From Epinephelus fuscoguttatus (lineage: Eukaryota; Chordata; Actinopteri; Perciformes; Serranidae), in contig NC_064764.1 of the NCBI RefSeq assembly GCF_011397635.1, positions 42,150,955 through 42,214,954 on the forward strand: DNA of 64,000 nucleotides, in the 5' to 3' direction. Positions 45,403 through 58,032 of the stretch are shown here, piece after piece (the first letter of the stretch is position 1; every line of letters starts with the position of its first letter). Both the position numbers and the translations under genes were made by a program. The notes beneath the pieces are model-generated. The model was not told the origin of the DNA. It did no database searches and saw nothing but the letters and a program-made list of their open reading frames with translations.

Positions 45403-46180
45403 ATCAGAATATAACGCAGTGGGGCTCCTGGGCGTTTTGTATTGCTTTGAAATATTTACTCTCTGGTCAGTGCACAGTTTTGGGTTTGGGTATATATATA
45501 TATGATATGTGTCAATGGGTAAGATCAGGAAGAAAAAGCATGAAGAGACTGAGAAATACCTAAGGGATCAATTGGAACAGATGTGGAAGGTGAGGTCCAC
45601 ATCTGTTCCAGTTCATTCCCAGTGTGTTAAGATAACTGTTTCTTTGTTTCAACAGTGGTGGGAAGTAACTAATTACTCAAGTATTTCACTAAACAGGGTT
45701 CAAAATTTCTTAAAAATGCAAGTGGCTGCTAGATTTGCTTCACCCACCAGCCAAAGAAAAATTATTGGTAATCTATTAAGTGGCTGGTAGATTTTGAAAC
45801 TCACCAGTCACAGTGACAGGTGGACAAAAAGATGATAACCTTGGTACTAAAGCACACTACAGTTGTAAGCACTCATTCATAATGCTGTATAACAATAATC
45901 ATAACAAATTAAACAGCATTCTATGATGACTTTTAAGGACAATGCTTCATAACTGTTGGTGGTTCACTGATGTTTTCTTGCAAGGATCACAGTGCATCAT
46001 TATTCTCATAGTTGTAATACGTTCAGCTACTCACTGGTGTAATGTATCATGATGGGATTCAAAGTTAAGATCGAAGAAAAGATCAAAAAGATCAAATCTG
46101 ATGGTGGACTGCTACTCTTCACCACTTCACTGTGAATGTACAGCATAGAAATCATCTCACAATGGGGTTCACATGTGATT
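45403..46180. other. Downstream DNA with hairpin and hAT-like end fragment
   Basis: After the IFI44-like stop there is no clear AATAAA. A perfect hairpin lies at 45573-45610. CAGTGGTGGGAAGTAACTAA at 45653 resembles the end of a common fish hAT element. I support no gene here. Confidence 0.5.
45573..45610. repeat. Perfect 15-bp inverted repeat, 8-nt loop
   Basis: TGGAACAGATGTGGA (45573-45587) pairs exactly with 45596-45610. It lies about 170 bp after the stop codon of the IFI44-like gene and could fold in a 3' UTR if transcription extends that far. Confidence 0.9.
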
Positions 46181-48439
46181 CATGAGACATTCTTATCTCA
46201 CCAATCACAGCGTAGGATCAATTGATAAATGTACATATCCCACCCCAATATATTCTCCTTTTAGAGGCCTTGCCCTGAGAGTTTACGGCATAGAGAGATG
46301 TAATATGGCCAAGAAGAGAGCCTTGTCTTTTTCAAGAAGACTTTTGTCCAAGAAGAGGGAATATTCTGAGCTAGAAATGGAACTCTGAAAACCTAGATTG
46401 TAAGTAAATGGACAGAACAAGATGGGCCAGTCTGAGGGTCAAATGTTTATGACTCTGCTCCCGGCCTCACCTCAAAGTTGATGAACTCTCGTCATCCTGG
46501 CATCAAGAGTGGTAAAGGTGTCAATTGGAAACCCACCAGATCCCAAGTTGCTGATTACCATCCTGGGAAAATCCAGCGTTTTTGACAACTTAGCCAGATT
46601 AACTGCCAGACCCGGGTCATTAACCAAGCTCTATCTTACTGGTGAAGATGAAATTAGAAATCCAGATGGGAGTCGTAAACTCAGGAAGAATTCCTGAGTA
46701 GAGACAGAGAGTTTCTCTTGTTAACAAACTTAAAATGTCTCTTTAAAGTAAAACTATACATTTTATCCATGTTCTAACATTGTAACTGTGCATAATCCCT
46801 GTTTGTTAGTTGAATGATTTTCTTTTCCACTCTTGTAGGTCATAGTATGAGTGAGTTATAATTTCATGTGTTTAATCCCTCATTTAACATGGAGTCATAC
46901 TGCCATCTTGTGACGATAGTTAAGAAGGTTCTCGTAGGAATCCCATATTATATTTCAAGTTAAAATACAGTTGAATTGATTAATCAGTTTGTCTTCATTA
47001 ATATGTGCTTTCTCATTTAGTATGTTGATGCAACTGCAAACTAGTATTGTAATGTTTGTGCATGAAACATTTATACTTGTGTTACGCTGATATATGCGGT
47101 ATAATAATCATATTAAATCTAATTTGATGTTAAGAGCCGATTTTGACCATAATGGGAAGAGTATGTGTCTATCGCGCGTAACATGTTAAAGTATATAATC
47201 TCACAAAATAAAGTTCAAGTTTCCTCCGAGAGAGAGAAGAGACCCGTCTTGCCTCAAACATGCCCGCTCAACCTGGTCAGATAAAACTATTGAGTTCGGC
47301 GCATCTCCGCACTTTTTCTGTTACTTTCTTTACTCTTTATTTTGTTCCTTTATTTTACTTTTTCTTCTTCTTTCATTTGCCATCCCTCCGTCGAGTTATA
47401 CTCTTCATGCCTTAATCTGTTACGCTCTTAAACTTGGCTCTCGCATAACTCTTTCTTTTCTTACGATCTAAATTATTTTAAACTTTTAAGTTTTTCTTTA
47501 CACGTCCAGAATTGTCTTGTCTGTCCTGAGTTTTCTTTCTTTTTGTCTGTGCCTTCAGTAACATTGTACCTGAAGCGACAAAGCCAGCCGATTGCAAGAC
47601 TTTTTATACATGTTAATAATAACTTTGATAATAATATCAAACAGCCAATGAGATTGTTTTCAACCTTATTATAAGCAAGTAGCCACAGCTAAATAGATGA
47701 GCCACTATTTGACCTGCAACTCCATCAAAGATTCATCGGATCCAGCGGCTGCCAGCCACTTGTCAAAGTGTCCGCAGAGCAGGGGCTCTTTTGCCAAACC
47801 AAGAGACTTTCCACAGCCTAAAATCACCATCGTGTGAGGACCACCTAAAGGACACCGCCATCAGGCTCCACCGCCCCTCACCACTGTGTTCCAGCCTGCA
47901 TCGCCCTGCTGGGAGGCTGTGAAGTGAAGAGTAGACAGCGGCATTTCTTGGGGTCCCGAGAAATGTCCGGCTAAGCCAACTCTTCTAAAAGTAGGCAAAC
48001 CCCCTCACCTGATATAGCTGCTGTGTGGTGGTAAGAGTTGATGTCGAATAGGAGACTTAGTTCTGATCTTAATTTAGGTTTCGTTAGGTAGATGGTTTTG
48101 CCCATCCCTGCATCCCCAATTTATCTATACTCACATACTGACAAAAGTGTCACCTCTTGTCTTAATCCATTTATACAGACTGTTGATTTTGTGTCATTTC
48201 ATATCATCCTCATTTACTATTCATTTACTCAATTGTTAAAAATTTAGCCCTAAATAAATCTTCATTTATCTATTTTGAGCAGGAACTAATATCACTGTAT
48301 AGATTATTGATAACCCAGGTATTGAGACTGATTCATTATTGATAAGTGTACTGACGAATTAATAATTGGTTTCCCGGAGTTATTAATTCGATTAGTTGCT
48401 TCCCTCCATAGGAGGTTGATGCCACTAAATTTATTATGA
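46181..48439. other. Unassigned repeat-like DNA, possible retroelement relic
   Basis: Two short open frames (46182-46388 and 46509-46697) look protein-like but match nothing I recognise. Later, CACAAAATAAAGTTCAAGTT (about 47205) followed by CTCCGAGAGAGAGAAGAG looks like the polyadenylation part of an LTR. I could not pair two LTRs or find gag or pol motifs, so the class stays open. Confidence 0.3.
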
Positions 48440-49290
48440 CACTACTGAAATGCTCTCATATACACTACTGAAATGCTCTCACACACACTACTGAAACACT
48501 TTCATATACACTACTGCAATGCTCTCACACACATTACTGAAACGCTTTCATATACCCTGCTGAAATGCTCTCACACACACTACTGAAACTCTTTCATATA
48601 GACTACTGATATGCTCTCTCACACACTACTGAAATGCTCTCATTTACACTGCTGAAATGCTCTCACACACACTACTGAAACGCTTTCATATACACTACTG
48701 CAATGCTCTCACACTACTGAAACGCTTTCATATACACTGCTGCAATGCTCTCACACACACTACTGAAACGCTTTCATATACACTACTGAAATGCTCTCAC
48801 ACACACTACTGAAACGCTCTCATATACACTGCTGAAATGCTCTCACACACACTACTGAAATTATTTCATATACACTGCTGAAATGCTCTCACACACACTA
48901 CTGAAAGACTTTCATATACACTACTGAAATGCTCTCACACACACTACTGAAACGCTTTCATATACACTACTGAAATGCTCTCACACACACTACTGAAACA
49001 CTTTCATATATACTGCTGAAATGCTCTCACACACACTACTGAAACTCTTTCATATACACTGCTGAAATGCTCTCACACACACTACTGAAACACTTTCATA
49101 TACACTATTGATATGCTCTCACACACACTACTGAAACGCTTTCATATACACTACTGATATGCTCTCACACACACTACTGAAATTCTTTCATATACACTAC
49201 TGAAATCTTCTCACACAAACAGCTGAAATACTTTTTACATACACAGATGAAACTTTCATACATATGACTGAAATGCTCTTAGAAACACAT
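48440..49290 (+). repeat. 46-bp higher-order minisatellite
   Basis: Alternating half-units ACTACTGAAATGCTCTCACA and CACTACTGAAACGCTTTCAT (plus ATACA) repeat for about 820 bp. The two half-units clearly derive from one 23-bp ancestor (CTACTGAAAYGCTYTCAYAY). Confidence 0.95.
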
Positions 49291-49477
49291 CAGAGTTCAC
49301 AGTAGGTCTTAGACATATCTCATAGGCAGTAGCATAGGGCACCACTGTCTGTTGGGCGCTCATCACCCTAAAAGGAAAAATTAAATAAATTTGGATTTTC
49401 TTAATGATCTTGACTCAGACAAACATGCAGATTGAAGGATATGAATCTAAACAGCCAGTATACCATTAGGAGGGATA

Positions 49478-52250
49478 GAGCATGAGATGGATGTCAGACC
49501 ACCAAGGCGGAAGGAAGTTCAGGAGGTGGTCAGGCGTGCAAAGGCTTCTTCGGCCCCAGGGCCTAATGGAGTCCCCTACCGGGTTTATAAACGTGCGCCT
49601 GATACCCTTAAATTTTTGTGGAAACAGCTAAGAATAGTTTGGGAAAAACAAATTATACCAAGAGCATGGCGTAGGGCAGGGGGTGTTCTCATTCCTAAGG
49701 AGAAGGAATCTGTGGACCTTAGCCAGTTCCGGATGATTTCTCTCTTGAATGTAGAGGGAAAAATTTTCTTTAGTGTAGTTGTGCAGAGATTAGCTAGCTA
49801 CTTAGAAAGGAATAGCTTAATAGATACCATGGTGCAGAAGGCAGGAATACCAGGTTTTTCAGGGTGTTTAGAGCATACTAGCATGATCTGGCACCAGATT
49901 CAGGCAGCGAAGATTAAGAAAAGGGACCTGCATGTAGTATTTTTAGATCTTGCAAATGCGTTTGGTTCAGTACCGCATAGCCTCATTTGGAGTGCGTTTG
50001 ACTATTTCAGAGTGCCACAGGTAGTACAACAATGCCATGTACAAAGAGGCTACTAGAGAAGGTAAATAAGAACCTCAAGTGGGCCAGCATGAAGATCAAG
50101 CCTAGTAAGTCTAGAAGCATCTCGATACGTAGAGGGAAGTTAAGTGATAGGAAGTTTGTCATAGATGATGAGGACATCCCAACAATTAGGGAAAAGACAG
50201 TAAAGAGCTTAGGTAGGTGGTACAATGTGGAGTTGAATGATGAGGAACAGGTGGTGAAATTTAGAAAAGATGTGGCAGAAGGACTGGATAGAATAGATAA
50301 ATCAGAACTTCCAGGAAAGCTGACATTGTGGTGTTTGCAATTTGGGCTATATCCTAGGTTAATGTGGCCATTGTCAGTTTATGAAATTCCAATATCTGTT
50401 GTGGAGAGAATTGAAAGGTCGGTTAGCTCCTATATTAGGAAGTGGTTGAGCGCTCCTAGGTGCCTAAGTAGTGCTGCATGTATGGAAAAGGGATACTTCA
50501 GCTGCCAATATCTAGTTTAACAGAGGAATTTAAATGTACCAAGGTCAGGACAGAGCTCTTGTTATCTGGGAGTAAGGACGTGGTAGTTAGGAGTGTGGTT
50601 CCAAATCCAACCAAGGGGAGGAATTGGAACCCAAGATCGGCAGTTCAGGAGGCAGAGGCAGCTCTTAGACATGCAGAGATTGTAGGTAATTGTGGCCGGG
50701 GAGGCCTGGGGCTTGGCTCAGGCAAACCGGTATGGAATAAAGCAGGTCTCAAAGATAAAAGAAAGCGGGTTGTGGAACAGATACGTAGACAGGAGGAGAT
50801 ATTAAGGGGTGCAAAGGTAGTGGCCCAGGCTAAGCAGGGACAGTGGCTGAATTGGGAAATGTAGAGAAGAGGAAGCTTAGTTGGAGGGACCTGTGGAGTA
50901 TGGAGGAGAATCGTATTAGATTCCTGGTAGGGGCTACATACGATGTGTTACCAACCCCCCAGAACCTAAAACTGTGGGTAAATGAGGACCCATCATGCCC
51001 ATTGTGTTACATGCCCAGCATATTTTGTCAGGCTGCAAAGTTAGCTTGTCACAAGGCCGATATACATGGCGACATAACCAGGTGTTGAAATGTTTGGCTG
51101 CAGGCATTGAAGGGAAACGAAGACAGGTGAATTCAGAAGGTGTTAAGGATAGGAGTTTAGCAATTCAGTTTGTCCGTGAGGGGGAGAAATACAGAAGGGA
51201 TAAGTTAGTGAGGAGGCAAGGGTGTGGCCGCCTAGAAGGTGCTTGTGATTGGGAAATGCAGGTAGATTTAGAGGGAAAGCTTGCTGTTCCCCAGGAAATA
51301 GTCTGTACCAGGCAGAGGCCTGACTTAGTGTTGTGGTCAGTGAGTCAACAGATAGTTTATTTCATTGAGCTGACAGTTCCTTGGCAAGATTCGGTGGAAG
51401 AAGCCTATGAAAGAAAAAAGCTTAGATATGCAGACTTAGGAGCAGAAGCTGAGCAGCTAGGATGGAAGACTAGGATTTGTCCAGTGGAAGTGGGGTGTAG
51501 GGGATTCATAGCAAGATCAGCTGTCTCGCTCCTGGGGGAACTCGGAGTGCGGGGACAGAGTCTGAGGAAGACAGTGAGGGAAATGTCAGATGAAGCAGCC
51601 AGAGCTAGCCAATGGATCTATAAGAGAAGAAATAATGTCAGTTGGGGGCCACCAGGGAGAACTACTAAGCAGAGTACATAACTCCTTGAGATCAGGTGGA
51701 GCGATCCACTTCCTCTCAGGAGGAAATCCAGGAAGAGGAAGTATTTAAGTGTGGGAGTGGCCTATTTGCAAGGTGAGTGTGCTTGCTGATCCTGTAAGTT
51801 CATTAAGCTCCTTTAACTTTAGCTTATATTGTAGTTATGCTACGTAGCGTGTGAAATAGAGTATGGTGAATTTGCTAGGAAAGGTAGTATCAGCCCTGTT
51901 TCTACCTGGAGCTCGCATAAACGGAGCCTGGGTTTGTTGAAGGTGGCAGTGCTGTTTGGGCTGAGAAAGCCATGTGTAAGTAAGGTAAAGGAGGTTGTTG
52001 GGTTGGTGCGGGGAGCAGTGAGACCTGGAATTAGGGGAGTGTCTCTGGGACACCAGAGATCACTGTCTAGCCTCCTGGAGGTGTCGTGGGACCAACTAGA
52101 CGAAACACCGGTGAAAGGAGGTTCCCACCTGATGACCCCAAAGACATGTTAGTTATCACTGCTCACTGGTTTGTATAGTTAAGCCTTGCCATATTAGCTT
52201 ATCATAGGGCTTAGGAGGTTATTCACTGAGTGCTGATCCTTTCTCTAGAG
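49478..52250 (+). mobile_element. Degraded LINE with restriction-like endonuclease (R2/NeSL-like)
   Basis: 49487-50040 encodes RT fingers (SSAPGPNGVPYRVYK, LNVEGKIFFSVVVQRL) and palm motif A (VFLDLANAFGSVPHS). The frame then jumps directly to the thumb region at 50032 (KIKPSKSRSISIRRGKL), so the palm with the YxDD box has been deleted. The following frames, separated by frameshifts near 50490, 50860 and 51010, carry LPGKLTLWCLQFGLYPRLMW and a zinc-knuckle-like region (CPLC, then GRYTWRHN). The C-terminal endonuclease block RQRPDLVLW...ELTVPWQDSVEEAYERK has the order of the PD-(D/E)XK-like domain of R2, NeSL and Hero LINEs. It is clearly dead. The 3' non-coding part runs to about 52250. Confidence 0.85.
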
Positions 52251-52269
52251 CACAAACTTCTTGTGTTTA

Positions 52270-53450
52270 TTTGAACAATAGCTAATAATTGTTATGAATC
52301 TAAAATTAAAGTTGCACTGTATGTGGCACAGCTGTTTATCTGAGTTTGCAATGAATTTTAAAATTGTGCAGATTGTTGTAAACAGCCCCTCCTCCAGGGC
52401 CGCCCCTCCCTAAACGCAGAACACGTGCTGTGCGTAGGGCCTCATCTTCCATGGGGAGCCACATTTTGCGTGAGGGGACGCATTTGCGCATCTGCGCAAT
52501 GGATGCGCACATGCGCTACCGTGAGGTGCGCGTAGAATCAGCTCGAGGAAGGAGAGAAGAGACCTGACCGCCCATGCGTCGCTGCAATGATTGACAGCAC
52601 TCCACATCTGAACAATCAGAGGGGTGCGCTGGCAGGCACTTGCACAGCTGCAGCAGGTGAAGAGTTGTCGACATGTCGTCCAAAAGAGCCTAGGGGGTAT
52701 GTGCGGGGACGGGAGGGCGGATGCTCCCAGAGAGGGGAGAGGGAGAAATATAGCTAAATAAGATGAAAATAGAAAAGAATGTCTCTGTATTTTAGTTCTG
52801 TTTTCAGTGTTTAATTAAGGTGGGAGAGGCGGAGGGCTGAGGGAGATCGGACGCCTCCAGAGAGGGGAGAGAGAGAAATATAACAACATAAGATTAAATA
52901 GGAAAAACCTGTCTCCCTCTTTTATTTTATTTTCAGTGTTTAATCAAGGGTGGGGGATTGAGGTGGTGGAAGTTACTTTCTTTTGATGAGTAATTGATGG
53001 CTGTTTGTGACTCAGATTTGTTTATTTATTTTTTTCAGGTTGAAATTTTTTTATTTTATTTGACTGATACAGCCAAACTACTGTATCTACAATACATTTG
53101 TTATTGCCAGTGAAGGTTGTCAAGTTAAATGGCAAGTTGTTGTATGGTTATTTTGTACCTATGATACATTTGGGGTGGGGGCCTCCAAATAAAATTTCGC
53201 TTAGGGCCCCAATTTGGTCAGGGGCAGCCCTGCCCTCTCTTTTTCATGTCCCCTTCAGGAATCACTTTTTGAAATTTTACTGCGAAATGAAATGAGATTT
53301 TCGCCCCTGCTGTGTACTATATGTTGGAATGCAGGGGCACGTTCAGCCCCAACAAAACATAGCAAAACATAGCATGAAGCACTCTAGCTACCTCCAGTGA
53401 AACAGCCTGTAGGGATGTTGCCAAAAGGTAGGCAATATAACAATTTACAG
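52270..53450 (+). repeat. Dispersed repeat, arm 1, split by a hAT-like insertion
   Basis: 52270-52396 and 53233-53450 match, in inverted orientation, 62752-62878 and 62443-62652. Shared phrases include TAGCTAATAATTGTTA, CACAGCTGTTTATCTGAG, TTTTTCATGTCCCCTTCAG and TTGCCAAAAGGTAGGCAATA. Between the halves, 52397-53230 behaves like an inserted element. Confidence 0.8.
52396..53230. mobile_element. hAT-like non-autonomous element with CAGGGC(C/T)GCCCCT ends
   Basis: The left end CAGGGCCGCCCCT pairs with the right end AGGGGCAGCCCTG. The interior has no transposase but contains a roughly 120-bp tandem duplication (about 52725-52840 and 52850-52960: CAGAGAGGGGAGAG, then TTTTCAGTGTTTAAT). The flanks CCCTCCTC and CCCTCTCT are only a rough 8-bp duplication. 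Confidence 0.6.
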
Positions 53451-54165
53451 TAACACTACATAATACGGCCTGCATCTTTAGTGTGCACCTCCCGTTCACT
53501 TACCACCAAAAAGTGAATTTGTCACAATAAAGAATTAAAGCTAAACAGTTTATAACAGAAGGAAGAAAACTGAACTTGAACTTGAATAAGACAACCAGTG
53601 GAACTCTGTTATTTTTTGTCAGGGACACTTTGATTTGTCTTCGTATTATTTTCTGGTAATATTGTACCTTGTGAAGCATTGAACTAACTGTGTTTAAAGG
53701 GTTAACATCTGAGTGCCAAGCTACAGACTAAGGAGGGGAGAAGAGAGCAAACTTTATAATCCAGCCTGGTTCCCCAGTGTTAGTCTGTACTTCCAGGGAA
53801 AGTAGGCTCTACTTACACACTAATGACATACTGTACTTACATAGTATGGATAAGTGAATAGCACCTGTCATGTGGTTTTTGTGTAATTAAATAATAAAAA
53901 CATTTTATAACTCTCTGAATGACTCATTATTGTGCATTTAAAAATATATGTATATTTTTACATTACTGTATTGTTTGTGTTTTGTCCTGGGATGACAATA
54001 CAAGACTTCCACAGATTGAGAGAGGTAAGTTTGCTTTGTATACTAGCCGGCCTGTTATGAGCCAATTTCCATAATATGTGCCCATTTCTCAACATATTCT
54101 TATTCCAAATCATACAATTAAGTAGGCTACAAGACAAAATATAATAAATCCCTGGAATATGAATG
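53451..54165. other. Non-coding DNA
   Basis: No gene, RNA or repeat boundary could be supported. Confidence 0.5.
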
Positions 54166-55537
54166 AAGCTTGCCTGCTGACACTTACAAAAAAATGACTG
54201 TCACAACTGCCATTAGTTTATCTGATTACTGGCCCATTATGTTTTCCACCTCTCTTCTCTCCCAAACTCCAAAACCCAATTGGCCAGGAAACTATTCCAG
54301 GTCTATTACCCCGCTCACTGCCAAACAGTTCTCAGATGCTTTCTCCTCTGCTGTCAGTAAAGCTCCCCCTGCTGGTCTGGACACAGTAGAATTGGTCATA
54401 CGTTTCACCTTCATTTGCACAATATTCTTGATTCAATTGCCCCTCACAAAATCAGCAAAGCAAAGACTAAAACTCAGCCCTGGCTCAACTCCATGACTAG
54501 TGCAGTTAGACAGGATTGTAGAAGAGCAGAGCGTAAGTGGAAAAAAGATAAGCTCCAAGTGTCTTACCAACATCTGAGAGACTGTCTGGCACATTATCAA
54601 CACTGTGCCAAAGCAGAGAGAACTAAATGTTTTTCTGACACCATTCTCAAACATGCCCAAAGACCAAAAGTTTTATTTACTACAATAAACACAGTTCTTA
54701 ACCCTGTAGTCACAGAATATCATGAAACAACACCGGATACCTGTGAAAACTTCCTAAAATTCTTTATTAGCAAAATTGATAATATACAATCTCAGATCTC
54801 ACCACCCTCCTTCAATTCATCAGAATTAGGCTCATCTATATTAGGTCCTATTTTATTTTCATTGTACATGTTGGCTCTGGAGTCTATTTTTAAAAAACAT
54901 AACATTTCTTATCACTCCTACCCTGACGACATCCAGCTTTACCTCCCTCTGAAACCCTGTGATCCATGCAGTGTTTCATTCCTTTTAAACTGCACTGAGG
55001 ATGGAAACGCCTGGATGGCTTCCTCCAGCTGAACCAAAACAAAACAGAAATCATAATCTTCGGCCCTGCAAACTACCCCACGTCAATAATTGATGCCCTC
55101 GGGCCTTTGTCAGTAAATGTAAAATCCCATGCAAGAAATCTTGGTGTCACTTAAGATCAATAGCAAAAGTTAAATCACTGCTGTCCACCAAAGACTTAGA
55201 GACCCTACACCAGGGGCGGTTCTAGGATCAGAGGTTTAGGGGTGCTGAGCACCCAGAGAGCTGCCCGGCCAGGCAAGATAAATTTCACTGTTTTGTACAT
55301 TTTAACGCAATTTCATTCCCACATTTGTGAAAGAAATGCACAACACTTTTTGGGAAAGTCTGTGACTAAACCATCAAATCTGATAAAGGTTATTTAAATG
55401 CTGAGCCACAGCAAAAGAGGAATGGATTGGAATCATAAAAGAAACATATCATAACCCTAATTTCTGGGGAAGACAACTCACTTTGATACAGCAGCTCCTC
55501 AACATACACATAAACAGTATGTATGTTTCTGGAGTAA

Positions 55538-58032
55538 TCAGCAGACTTGGTGTGCTCACTCAACGAGTCTCAAGGAGATTCCCCCCAGTGACTAAAGCCT
55601 CTGTACAAACATTTTGCCGTTTGGTTGGAGATGACGTCAAGTCTGGGTTTTCATCTTCTGATACTAACAAGTGCTTTTCGAATTTATCTCCTGAAGAAAA
55701 ACAAGCTCTTGAAGATCTCTCTAATGATGACACTATTGTAATACGTATTGCAGATAAGGGGGGTGCTATAGTTTTACAGAATAAAGAAGCATACTGTGCA
55801 GAAATAATGAATCAATTGAGTAACACTGCTTTTTACACCCCACTGAGCTGTGATCCCACTCCTAAGTTTTTAAAGGAAATTAAGACCACTCCTGACTGGG
55901 CAGCAAGTAGTCAATTTATCTCACAGGAGGAATACAAGTTTTTGCTACAGGCCTGCCTATCTAATCTGTCATAGGGTCCCTCACCTTACATACGTGATAC
56001 ATCTGATTTTTTGACCAAACTTAAGCATGTAGGTGAGATTAATGATACTGACTTTCTGTGTACTATGGAGGTGGCAAGTTTGTACACTAATGTGCCACAT
56101 AAAGAAGGACTAAAAGCTTTACAATATTATCTGAACTCAAGGGTACAACAGGCACCATCTACAGAGTTTTTGATGAAATTGTCTGAAGTTGTTCTAACAA
56201 AAAATTATTTCAGATTTGGAAGATTTTTTTCTGCAAAAACAGGGGGTCTCACTGGGCAGCCCATTCAGTCCTAACTATGCCAACCTATTTATGGGTAAAT
56301 TTGAAGCAGATTATGTGTACTGTGACAATCCCTACTTTTCTCGAGTCAAATGTTGGTATAGATATATTGATGACTTGTTTTTTATTTTTTCCAGCATGGC
56401 TGATGAATTGGAAACTTTTAATGAGTATTTGAACTCTAGATTGCATTCAATTAAATTCACCTTAGAGTCAAGCAGAGAATCTGTGTCCTTTCTGGATGTG
56501 AGGGTTAACAAATCAGAGTTATTACAAACAACGGTTTTTCGTAAAAAGACAGACAGGAATAATTATTTACATTTTTCCAGTTATCACCCACACAGTCTAA
56601 AGAAGAGCTTACTCTACAGTCAGTTACTGAGACTGAAAAGGATCTGCAGCTCAGAGGAAGATTTTCAAAAAGAGGCTCATGAGTTATGTGATCGTTTCCG
56701 AGAAAAAAAGTATGACCAAAAGATACTGAATGCATGTATGTCCAAAGTTTGTTAGATAGAGAGGCAAAGTTTGTTTGAGCCCAAGGCTCCTCATTCCAGT
56801 CGGAAGTCTATTGTATTAACTACCACTTTTTTTTCAGTTTCTCAGTCGATTAAAGACAGGGTTAGAAGACACTGGCATATTCTGTCAAGCGACCCTGTCG
56901 TTGGACGTGAGTTTGTCAACCCTCCTTTATTCGCCTATAAGTGATCAAGTAATTTGAGGGACAAACTAGTGAAAACAGATTTTTATGTCAAACCCTCACA
57001 TTTTTTGAGTTCCTTGTCCCCGGGAAACTTTGCCTGTTTAAAATGTATAAATCGTAATTCACTGATTAAAAGGGACCATTTTACACACCCTCACACAGGC
57101 AAGAAAATTAAGGTGAGGGGGAGGATCACATGTAGAACTACACATGTAGTCTACTTGATAAAATGTCCATGTGGTTTCTGTTATGTAGGAAAGACTAAAA
57201 GAGAACTAAAAATCAGAATCTTAGGACATAAAAGCAACATTAGAAACCAGGACGAGAAGTCACCTATCGCCAGGCATTTTAATTTAGCTGGCCATGGTGT
57301 CTATAGTCTGAGGTTCATGGGAATAGAGATAGTTGAGCCCCTTCTGAGGTGAGGGGATAGAGATAGGAAACTCCTCCAGCCAGAGGCTTATTGAATCCAT
57401 TTTTTACAGACTGAGCATCCGAAAGGATTAAATGAGGAATTGGTGTTATCATGTTTTTTTGTGAGTGTAGATGGTGATGTGTATGTGGTCCACTATTATT
57501 GTCTGGGGTGATCTGCATGGCTCTAGTGACAGCTGCACATGTAGACACTACTTTTCACAGACAGTATATGGACCATATCTATTAGTCACACATCTGTTAA
57601 CTATGTTAATATGGACCTATGTAGGTTCTATGGTGGTTGTCTTTTGCATATTGTTGGACATTATTGACACTTTTGGTCATGACAAAAAGTTGTTGATTTT
57701 TTTAAAAAGTTTCTTATGTATTTTGATTTTTTTGATATTGTATTATGTGCTTGAAGATTTTCTATCTATCTTTCTATTATACTGAGACTATTTTTCTATT
57801 ATACCTAGACTGTTCGATGTATTATTTATGAATGGTCTGTATTTGTATCTTTGTATTGTTGTCAATTGGAACCAGCTGACTTCTGTTAAAAGGGTGACAC
57901 ACCCATAAACCATTTAACGCTGAGGACGGCTATGAGCTGAAACGCGTCCGTTTGTCTGCTGCTGTGCAGTTAATTAAATCTAAAGTGTTACACTTACAAG
58001 TGAGTGCTGTCAGGTTTTTTCATTTTTCTGGA
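55538..58032 (+). mobile_element. Penelope-like element (RT plus GIY-YIG endonuclease), degenerate
   Basis: The element is flanked by a perfect 15-bp direct repeat ATGTTTCTGGAGTAA (55523-55537 and 58033-58047). Frames at 55550-55974, 56011-56274 and 56216-56755 form a Penelope reverse transcriptase: KASVQTFCRLVGDD, DTIVIRIADKGGAIV, EVASLYTNVPHKEGL, SLGSPFSPNYANLFM, catalytic YRYIDDLFFIF. After a stop at 56752, a GIY-YIG endonuclease follows (to 57352): TTHVVYLIKCPCGFCYVGKT, KRELKIRILGHKSNIRN. Stops and frameshifts at about 55972, 56230, 56753 and 57350 make it inactive. The 3' part (57840-58030) contains CTGAGGACGGCTATGAGCTG then AAACGCGTCC, a typical Penelope end. Confidence 0.9.

Noticed and set aside
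47930..47965. Possible retroviral primer-binding site at TTGGGGTCCCGAGA
   Set aside because: No matching pair of LTRs, gag or pol was found nearby, so the short resemblance is not enough.
57315..57785. Open frames downstream of the GIY-YIG domain
   Set aside because: They lie in the 3' non-coding part of the Penelope element and have no motifs.
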